64,000 nt of DNA from Diogma glabrata (Eukaryota; Arthropoda; Insecta; Diptera; Cylindrotomidae), in contig OY856188.1 in the NCBI GenBank assembly GCA_963693315.1, forward strand, positions 219,427,789-219,491,788, given 5' to 3'. How positions within the stretch are numbered: position 1 is the first letter of the stretch; the number at the start of each line of letters is the position of its first letter. Of this stretch, positions 55,911 through 64,000 are shown in pieces. The notes beneath the pieces were generated by a model. That model did no database searches, was not told the DNA's origin, and saw only the letters and a program-made list of their open reading frames with translations. The translations under genes and the position numbers were made by a program.

Positions 55911-56670
55911 ATATCGCACCCTGAGTGCAATACTGTCAAGACATTAGTAAAAAATTACAGTTTTGAGAAAAAGGTGATTGGTAGCCATTTATTAGAATTC
56001 ATTATACCAAACTTCTGCTAAAACTTTTTAGCCATAGGTACTTTTTTTTTATTCTAAATATCATACCGTATAATTTTTTTCTTAAAACACTGTTATTTTG
56101 ATTCATGGTTTAAGAATTTGCCTTAAAATTAAACTACTATTTAGCTACGACAGTATTGACGTTCTAGTTTCCACTAGATTTATAGTTACGACAGTACTGC
56201 TATTATAGTTATGACAGCATTGACGTTCTAATTTGCACTAGATTTATAGTTATGACAGTACTGCTGTTATAGTTACGACAACACAACGTTATTAAAACGC
56301 AAACACATACAACACATACAGAAAAAACAAAACTGTCGTAAGTCTAGTTACTAGATTACCACGTGCAGTAACTAATTTGTCCCGATCCAAAAGTAAAAAC
56401 AACACTGTAAGTCTATAGTTACCACAGTATTGTATGCATTTTGCCCCACAATCTAAAATCAAAACAGTGGAAAAGGACTTACGACACTATTGAATTGCAA
56501 CTTTAATATAACCCGAGTTACGCCGATTTTTTTGTTGTTGTTTTTATAAAAACACGTGATATCATGACAAGCAGTGTTGCAACTTGCTCTACTTGACTTA
56601 CAAAACAATAAAAAAAACCTGGGATGCCGTTTTTCGATCTTACGACAGTATTGCACTCAGGGTGCGATAT
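55911..56670. mobile_element. Non-autonomous TIR element, 760 bp
   Basis: It has perfect 27-bp terminal inverted repeats: 55911-55937 begins ATATCGCACCCTGAGTGCAA, and 56644-56670 is the exact complement. If the true end is TCGCACCC, the flanking TATA on both sides could be a target duplication. There is no transposase frame. Inside is a pair of 64-bp tandem units and many copies of a GACAGTA motif that also forms the inner edge of the TIR. Confidence 0.78.
56146..56273. repeat. Two 64-bp tandem units inside the TIR element
   Basis: Units 56146-56209 and 56210-56273 differ at only about seven positions. Each contains two TA(C/T)GACAG(T/C)A motifs. The same motif recurs near 56330, 56475 and at the right terminal repeat. 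Confidence 0.85.
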
Positions 56671-59600
56671 ATTAAACCCTTTTACCATCATTACTTATAA
56701 ATTAAAACTATTAATTTCGTTACCGTTAATTTCCATTATTAAGCAATTTGTCACGTATTCAAAAAAATAAAAGAAAAATTACGCCATTATATTTGTATAT
56801 ATAAACGTTTTCAATGTGCAATATAATAATTAAATAACCATAACCATAATCATCAATTTAATTCATGTGATTGTTTCATCAATTTCTTTGATAACAATTG
56901 ATTATTAATTAAATCGAACATTTTCCATTACTATTTTTTATTGTTATATCTTTTACATCCGGCAAAATTAAATACAAAATAAATCTATTCAATTAATTGC
57001 TTATTGTATTAAATTCGGATGTAAAAGAGATGATAAAGCATGAAAATGTGAACAATTATTTTTGGATGTTAAATTCTAATTGTAATTAACAAATTATCAC
57101 TTCCTCTAATACAATTGATTAAGAAATTCTAAAATAAAATAGATTTTCTTTTATAGATATATTTACTTTTTTCGTGTATCTTTGTTATATGAAAATTTTT
57201 AAAAAATTGTGGTTTAATTATAACATATAAGAAATTTTCATCAGAAAATCCATTTATTTGTCTTTAAATAATTCAAATTTTACATTCAACAATAATCAAC
57301 ATTAAAATTATATTTTATATATATTCTACTATGCATAGCTGATAAATTTCAAGATATACCAAATTCATACAACCGATCAAAATTAGAAACAGTTTGAATA
57401 CAATAATATATATTCCGGAAAATGTAGAAAATATCTTGCCTGTACAATGTACATATCGTCGCCTTAATAATGAAACAACGTATGCTATTTATACGTTGTT
57501 TTTATATTATAGGTGCGCTGCATTCCCCATAAGGGTATCTTTGAATTGGCGTTTTTACATTTTCGAATTATTTTATGACTGGGGGTAAGAATTAATAATT
57601 TAAAAATTAACGTCCATGCAAATGCATGCGCACATCAAACTTTAAACTCAAATATCTCGAAACTATACTTTTGCGTATACGTCATTTCATTATTAAAGCG
57701 ACGATATGTGAACTCAAACAAAAGCTAATCAATTAGATGAGAGTTTCTTTTCACAAATTACAACACATTTTTTTTTCTGTTTATTTTAGTTTTCATTTTA
57801 TGTACATCAATCTTTGCAGTATGGATATAAAACTATTTGGATAGATAGCAAATTTCATAGATTTTGTGTATATATATAAATAGAATATCATTCTTTGAAA
57901 TTGTTAAAAAAATTTGTTTAAGTTATCTTTTGTTATAGGATACGATTTTAATAATACGGATTTAAAATATGTCTACATATATTCAAAATAAAATTGATAT
58001 GATAAAATTTTCAAATATGTGATCAAGTGGAGTTAGAGAATTATAAATCTATTACTTTTATTAAGGGATAACGGGTAATGGAGTGGGGAATATATAATTT
58101 AGTCGTGTTCAATCCAACCAAAACCAACTTATGTCATCTTTCACGGATGGAGTGCATAAAGACTTTCCTGCGTAATGGTTTCGAGTTATCAGGAATTTAA
58201 ATGGAGACAGAAGAATTCAAACAACAAAAAACTGTTACCTAATTTTATATTTTATTTGATGGTTCAAACATAAATAAATATTTTGAAAAAGAACACTTTA
58301 CATCCTAAATGATTAACAAAAGAATTAAATCATTTCCTATAAATTAAAATGAAATAACTAATTATAAAATACCACTAACAATCGAATAAGAGAGATTGCT
58401 ATATTCGTGTAAGAGTTGTATAATTTGTCACTGTAATTAAAATTTCAAGTAACATGATAATTTTGTTGTTAATTCTATTGCATGCTAGAAAAACCAATTA
58501 TCTGTTTAATTTTTTTCACTCACGCACATTAGGAATTACATATACAAATACTTTTGATGTTTAATAATAACATACTTCAACGTGAACAATAGAAAAAATA
58601 TGTTTCAGTTGTACATACTTTGAAAAAGTTTGATTAGTAAAAACACGATTCCGGTCAAGTGCTAAAACTACTAAAAACAAAGAGTTTAGTTGACCAACGT
58701 AAATTAATTAGGAACATTGATCTTGTACTTGGGTTACTTTCGAATCATTAATGTTAGCTGGTCGTAGTAAGAAATCTAACTATGGTCTTATATAAAAAGA
58801 CTATACCTACTTATTTTGGCCTCAACTTCTACCGATTGAACTAGTTTTCTAAACAAGTTGAATTGGGTTTGATACAATAAGTAATATTCCTATATAATAA
58901 TCTGTTCAACACGATAAAATCTAGTCTTAAAATATGATACATAAAATATAAAGCTACAAGCAATTAGGTATGTAATATATTTCTCCATAAATCTAGTCAA
59001 AAAAGCGTATATGATTATTGAAGCTATGCTTGAAACTCTTAAACCATAAATTGTCCCTTCAAGCTCAATATTATACTCTTAGCAGATAGCAAAAAGAGAA
59101 TAATAATAATTTGTCGTATAGTATATTCCAACACGTGATCCTATCTTTGTAGAATTTTTTTCTCTAGGCACTCTTATTATTTATCACTTTCATTACAGTT
59201 TTGGAACAGAGAATTAATGTTTTGTTTGACTTGTACCACGATTCTTTGTTTAACAGCATTCATGGCTTCATAAAAGATATGTTTTTCTAAAGTCGATGCG
59301 TTGTATTATCACTTGAAATTAACACACGGGTTCATACTATGTTTTATCTGTAAAAACAAGGTCAAAACAGATTTAACACTTCCACATGAAGTGCCTTTAT
59401 TGCTCAGAAAAAGTTGAGTGCCTAGGTCTAAATGTATCGACCCTTTTCAATATACTAAAACTTGTATTGTTACGAATTACGAACGCAAACTATAAAATGC
59501 TACGCAAACAATGCAGTATTACAACAAAATTACATATGTTTATAAAATAATCCAGTCAAGCACTAAATTACATTTAAAGCGCTATAAAAGCTTTTCATAT

Positions 59601-61180
59601 ATAATCTTGAAAGACTACATCGTCATTTAGAAAAATAACAATTCCTCCAATCAATTTTTCCTTTTAATAAAAAATTGATCAATCAAGATAGTAATTTTCT
59701 TTTCAAATTATTTTGTTTTGTTTCATTGTAGAATATAGAGCTTTATTATTGAGAATAAGTTTTGGTTTAATCAAATTTTCTTACTTTTATTTTAAATGAT
59801 GTTTATTGATGCTTTTTCTCATTAGTTTTTCAACAGCTTTTTGTTCTTTTAAACTATAGAAATTTTGGAAGTTGTCAACTCAGCCGCAAACAAATGGGGA
59901 CGGTTATATTTTTACTTTTAAATATCTCGGTTGCTTTTCTAAATTAATAGTCCCTTGGCCCACGCCAATTTAATGTGATGATTACCACATATGTTATAAT
60001 TCATGAGGCGCCTGCCCTTGACGAGCCCGAAAACTTTTGTTCTGCAATTTTCATTAAATCGGCCGCTAAAAAAATAATTTCTTTTCTTCCTCACATATAA
60101 TAAGTCTTACTTAATTTTCAGAAATCAATCTTTCGAATTACTATCAAATTTTTTTCTATTAATCAATTCAAATTGATCCATGTTTTAGGACAATTATAAC
60201 AACAGTTAATAGTTTTTGATAAAAATTATTTTTTCAAAAATAAATTTTAACCAAATTATAACACGATTCTGTGGTAACTGAAAGTTTATCAACAATTATT
60301 TCTAAAACTCAATTTTTTAATAATAAACATAAAATTTGTTTGGATAGAAATCAACAAAACAAGTACATATAGAAAAAAAATTTTTAAATCAGAACCTAGC
60401 CTAAAAATATAAAAATCTCATCCCGTTTGCAGATTAAAAAAAGATTTTCAATCGAATTAAAAATGAATTGAAATTTAATTAAAAATAAATTTTTGGAAAA
60501 AAAATGTATTTCAATAACATCAAATTGTTTCGTGTCAAAAAACTAACGATTTTTTACCAGCCGTTATATCTATGCATTTATAAATCTGCATGTCATCACG
60601 ATTATTGAATTCAATTAAATTAAAATTCTGAGTGAAAATTGAATTAATATTTTTTTTTTGGTATTTTAATTAAATTTAATTAAATTAGTTTTATATGGTT
60701 TTATTAATGAAATGAATTTTTGTGTGTAACAATTTTTTTTTTGAGAAACGCAAGCGTTAAATTTTCGCTTTGTATGAAACTTTTAATAAACAGTTAAAAC
60801 TTTTTCTGCTTAAAATTTTCGAAATATAAATTTTAACAGAAAATTGTATTAAACAATGTTTTTTGATGAATAAAAATATCTTAAGAAATAATGTGTATTG
60901 ATTATTGATGACATAAAAGGTTAAAATAGATTTTAAATGAAATGAAGTCCATAAAAAATTAAAAAAAGAAATCTCTATTACCGAAATACAAAATTGATGT
61001 CTCTAGGTACCCATGTATACCATAAAACATAAAAAAATATATTAACCCATTTTTCATTTTTCTGTACAACCTTCAACAACATTTATCTTTCTTTTAATTT
61101 TTCATTTAACTTTTTTTGTTGTCTTATTAAAATTTGGGTTGTATACGTTAATAATTTGAGTTAGATAAGGCTCGATTATG
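56671..61180. other. AT-rich sequence without recognised genes
   Basis: About 4.5 kb in which I see no exon, RNA gene or repeat family. Short frames such as 57394-57588 lack motifs. It is probably intergenic or a further intron. Confidence 0.45.
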
Positions 61181-61340
61181 TGGGCGAGATGGAGAAGTGG
61201 ATAAGTCAACAACATCACTTACAAGGAAGTTAAGCAACACTGGGAAGGGTGCGAACTTAAACGGGTGACCGCTTGGGAACTTCACCAGAAAAAATATGGA
61301 AATATGATTGAATCACATTGAAGCAGGAATATCTCGCCCA
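61181..61340 (+). promoter_or_regulatory. 5S rRNA-like leader of a LINE (candidate Pol III promoter)
   Basis: AAGTTAAGCAAC (61227-61238) and GGGTGACCGCTTGGGAAC (61263-61280), with ACTTAAAC between, match the 5S rRNA internal control region (A box, intermediate element, C box) in order and spacing. A perfect 10-bp inverted repeat TGGGCGAGAT/ATCTCGCCCA (61181-61190 and 61331-61340) closes the segment, as the terminal stem does in 5S rRNA. The outer sequence is otherwise unlike 5S and longer. It is not a functional 5S gene. It lies 51 bp before the LINE frame, so I read it as the element's 5' end. Confidence 0.65.
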
Positions 61341-61391
61341 CGGTATGCCAGTATACCTTATCCAGCAGCCCTGGAAACTGGCTAGGATTCG

Positions 61392-64000
61392 ATGGCCCAA
61401 TCACCCGTTAATCCGAAAGGTGAATCCGAAATTCAAATGATTAAAGAAACGCATACTAGAAATAAACAAAGCAAAACAAACCGGAATAATAAAATATCGA
61501 CCCTTAGCTATCGTACCCGGACACGAGTAGGAAACTGGAATGTCAGAACTCTGATAGAAACATCGCGGTTAGCACAAGTTGAGAAAGTAATGAAAGAATA
61601 TAACATCGAGATACTAGGACTCAGTGAAGTAAGATGGAAAAACAGCGGAGAGTTAACAACAAGTGAAGGAAACTATATGATGTTCTCTGGTAAATCCAAC
61701 ACACATGAACAAGGCGTAGCAATATTAACAACACCTAACGCAAAGAAAGCACTTCTCGAATGGAAACCAATCAGTAGCAGAATAATAACAGCAAGATTCC
61801 AATCGAAAATTAGAAACACAACGATCATACAGTGCTATGCACCCACCGAAGAAGCTGATGATGCGACAAAAGATGAATTCTACGAACAGCTCCAAGCAAC
61901 ACTGGCTAGTGCACACCGAAATGACATCAAAATAATACAAGGGGATTTCAATGCCAAAATTGGAACCGACAACACCGGAATGGAATCAGTCATGGGCAAA
62001 CATGCACTAGAATCAACACGTAACAATAATGGAGAAAGGCTCATCGATTGTTGTGTCACAAATCAACTATTCATAGGAGGCAGCAAGTTCCCACACAAGA
62101 ACATACACAAATACACTTGGACATCACCAAATGGAAGAACCAAGAATCAAATTGATCACGTACTGGTGAATAAGAAGTTTCTATCCTCACTACAAGACGT
62201 CAGAGCAAAGCGAGGAGCAGATATACACAGCGACCATCAACTGGTAATTGCAACATTCAAAATTAAACCAGCCGCTGTAAAACAAAACAACAAGTCATGT
62301 CAGAGGAAATTTAACATCAGTAGATTGAGCGACAAAAATACAAATAACATCTTCAAAGAATCGCTCCAGCTCAATCTACCAAACAACGAAACCACCAGCA
62401 CTGATGAAAAATGGGAACAAGTTAAAGAAGCTTACGTCAAAACTGCTACAGATGTGCTTGGATACCAAGACAAATCACGGAAACCATGGATTAGCGATGA
62501 TACATGGAAGAAAATTGAAGAGCGTCGACAGCTCAAGTTGCAGTTGTGTCACCAGAACACAACCGAGATCCGCAACAAATATGAAAGCACAGCAAAACAA
62601 GTTAAAAAGATGGCAAGGAATTATCGCAGAAGATATACAGAAAGCATTCTCAAGACTGCGGAAACAGCAGCAGCTAATAGAAATATGCGCACACTACACA
62701 AATGCGTGAGAAAGGTCACCAACAAATATACAAACACTCCACCAATAAAGGATGAATCTGGTCAAACCCTCACAACACATGAACAGCAGCTAAATAGATG
62801 GAAAGAATACTTCGAAGACAACTGCCACCAACATGAAGATAACTTGCAGTCTCCGGATGACAACTATAACGAAACTATCAGCACCCATCCACCAACGGAA
62901 CGGGAAGTTAGAGATGCCATACAGAAACTCAAGAACAACAAATCTGCTGGTACAGATAATATATCAGCAGAACTACTCAAAGCAGATGTAAACACAACAG
63001 CAGAAGCTCTAACACCACTATTAGCTGATGTATGGAACGAAGGTAAAATACCAACCAAATGGAAAGAAGGTTTAACCATAACAATCCCAAAGAAAGGTGA
63101 TCTAAGAGAATGCAAAAATTGGAGAGGCATATCTCTGCTCAACACAATAATGAAAATACTAGCAATGATCATTCTCGAAAGAATATCTCCATCAATTAAC
63201 ATGAAACTAAGAAATGAACAAGCCGGCTTTAGGCCAGGAAGAAGCTGTACCGATCATATCAACACAATCCGTATCATCATTGAGCAATCAAATGAATGGA
63301 ATTCACCATTGTATCTCCTCTTCGTGGACTTCGAACGCGCCTTCGACTCAATCAACAGGAGCGCGATATGGAAGACACTTTGTAAAATGGGCATCCCGAA
63401 GAAAATAGTTGATCTAATCAAAGAAATGTACCGGGATGCTGCAAACAGAATACAATACAAAGGACAGCAAAGTGATGAATACTACAACCACCGAGGAGTG
63501 AGACAAGGCTGTGTACTATCCCCGCTACTATTCCTAATAGTACTAGATAGTATCATGAGAAAGCTCGATGATGCAAGTCCAAATGGAATCCAATGGAATA
63601 CAACAAGACGGCTCAATGATCTAGACTACGCAGATGACATCTGTCTACTTACACACACACATACGGACATGCAGCAAAAAATACAGAAGCTATCAACCCT
63701 TGCACATGAAGTCGGTCTCAACATTAATATCAGAAAAACAAAGGCTATGAGATTGAACACCAAAACGATAACACCAATTACCATCAACAATACACAAGTG
63801 GACGAAGTTGACAAATTTGTGTACCTTGGTTGTACTGTAGCAAAAACAGGCGGGACTGAAGAAGATATCAGTCAGCGTATTAACAAAGCCAGAAATACGT
63901 TCAATATGCTTCACAAGATCTGGAATGCATCCGTCCTGTCAAGAAAGACAAAGCTACGAATGTTCAATGCATGTGTCAAGTCAGTACTGCTGTATGGGTG
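61392..64000 (+). CDS. Intact LINE endonuclease-reverse transcriptase, runs off the window
   Basis: I translated this frame codon by codon. It is open from the stop at 61383-61385 to the window end, more than 860 codons. ATG candidates are at 61392 and 61437. The N-terminal endonuclease starts near VGNWNVRTLIETSRL, with LGLSEVRW (catalytic Glu), IQGDFNAKIG, NQIDHVLVN and IHSDHQLV. The RT domain has LKNNKSAGTDNISAELL, TIPKKGDLRECKNWRGISLL, QAGFRPGRSCTDH, FVDFERAFDS, RGVRQGCVLSPLLF and LDYADDICLL (catalytic YADD). VYLGCTVAKTGGTEEDISQR follows. The architecture resembles RTE-superclade proteins, with no ORF1 seen. It is distinct from the 51-54 kb element. There is no stop or frameshift, so this copy may be active. 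Confidence 0.9.
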   Translation, partial: MAQSPVNPKGESEIQMIKETHTRNKQSKTNRNNKISTLSYRTRTRVGNWNVRTLIETSRLAQVEKVMKEYNIEILGLSEVRWKNSGELTTSEGNYMMFSGKSNTHEQGVAILTTPNAKKALLEWKPISSRIITARFQSKIRNTTIIQCYAPTEEADDATKDEFYEQLQATLASAHRNDIKIIQGDFNAKIGTDNTGMESVMGKHALESTRNNNGERLIDCCVTNQLFIGGSKFPHKNIHKYTWTSPNGRTKNQIDHVLVNKKFLSSLQDVRAKRGADIHSDHQLVIATFKIKPAAVKQNNKSCQRKFNISRLSDKNTNNIFKESLQLNLPNNETTSTDEKWEQVKEAYVKTATDVLGYQDKSRKPWISDDTWKKIEERRQLKLQLCHQNTTEIRNKYESTAKQVKKMARNYRRRYTESILKTAETAAANRNMRTLHKCVRKVTNKYTNTPPIKDESGQTLTTHEQQLNRWKEYFEDNCHQHEDNLQSPDDNYNETISTHPPTEREVRDAIQKLKNNKSAGTDNISAELLKADVNTTAEALTPLLADVWNEGKIPTKWKEGLTITIPKKGDLRECKNWRGISLLNTIMKILAMIILERISPSINMKLRNEQAGFRPGRSCTDHINTIRIIIEQSNEWNSPLYLLFVDFERAFDSINRSAIWKTLCKMGIPKKIVDLIKEMYRDAANRIQYKGQQSDEYYNHRGVRQGCVLSPLLFLIVLDSIMRKLDDASPNGIQWNTTRRLNDLDYADDICLLTHTHTDMQQKIQKLSTLAHEVGLNINIRKTKAMRLNTKTITPITINNTQVDEVDKFVYLGCTVAKTGGTEEDISQRINKARNTFNMLHKIWNASVLSRKTKLRMFNACVKSVLLYG

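Larger units (their letters stand above)
61181..64000 (+). mobile_element. LINE family C, apparently intact, 3' end outside the window
   Basis: This is the element as a whole: a 5S-like leader (61181-61340), a short spacer and one open frame to the window edge. Its base composition is richer in C and A than the surrounding DNA. The exact 5' boundary and any target duplication cannot be set without the right flank. Confidence 0.75.

Noticed and set aside
61226..61280. A functional 5S rRNA gene
   Set aside because: Only the internal control region matches. The rest, including the length and outer helices, does not fit a 5S gene.
61725..61940. Cys-rich minus-strand frame, and similar ones at 62864-63914
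   Set aside because: They are antisense to the intact LINE frame, with no independent support.
62404..62709. Plus-strand 101-codon frame
   Set aside because: It is out of frame with the continuous LINE ORF, which has the conserved motifs.

Overview
The window is eukaryotic and very AT-rich. It looks like an arthropod genome, most likely an insect and probably a fly (Diptera). The evidence is a split gene of the Sidestep immunoglobulin family with canonical GT-AG introns, and a set of insect-type retroelements: an Osvaldo/Ulysses-like Ty3/gypsy element, RTE and CR1/Jockey-group LINEs, a Penelope-like element and hAT remnants. I see no operons, CRISPR arrays, tRNA genes or functional rRNA genes.

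The one host gene I can support is on the minus strand. Five consecutive exons (44385-44726, 31985-32095, 1149-1352, 937-1088 and 605-749) join in compatible phases and encode Ig domains 1 to 3 of a Sidestep-like neuronal surface protein. The signal-peptide exon lies upstream (above 44726, probably beyond the window). The rest of the ectodomain, the membrane segment and the tail lie below position 605. Introns of about 12.3 kb and 30.6 kb separate the first three exons, and most identifiable sequence in them is mobile DNA.

Mobile DNA inside the gene, from low to high coordinates: a 2.1-kb candidate DNA element (4492-6630); a Penelope-like element carrying a 5'-truncated LINE tail (9270-10660); a LINE copy on the minus strand (15321-28959), split by a 10-kb Ty3/gypsy element (16157-26162) with a 4-bp target duplication and almost identical 1922-bp LTRs; a broken RING-finger-like sequence (30110-30550); a hAT remnant (32614-34195); tandem repeats (34360-35870); a second near-complete copy of the same LINE (37209-40707); and a decayed mdg1/412-like gypsy element (41051-43465).

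Above 44.7 kb, upstream of the gene's visible exons, there are two internally deleted derivatives of the same LINE (45895-46509 and 50251-50537), a strong hairpin element (47889-48049), long inverted-repeat arms near 49.56-49.76 and 54.4 kb, a full-length but broken RTE element with a 13-bp target duplication (50900-54226), and a TIR element with an internal repeat array (55911-56670).

The most interesting item is at the right end. A LINE has an entirely open reading frame from 61392 to the window end. It is preceded by a 160-bp leader that resembles a 5S rRNA gene: it carries the internal control sequences and is closed by a perfect 10-bp terminal stem (61181-61340). This suggests a LINE that has acquired a 5S-type RNA polymerase III promoter.
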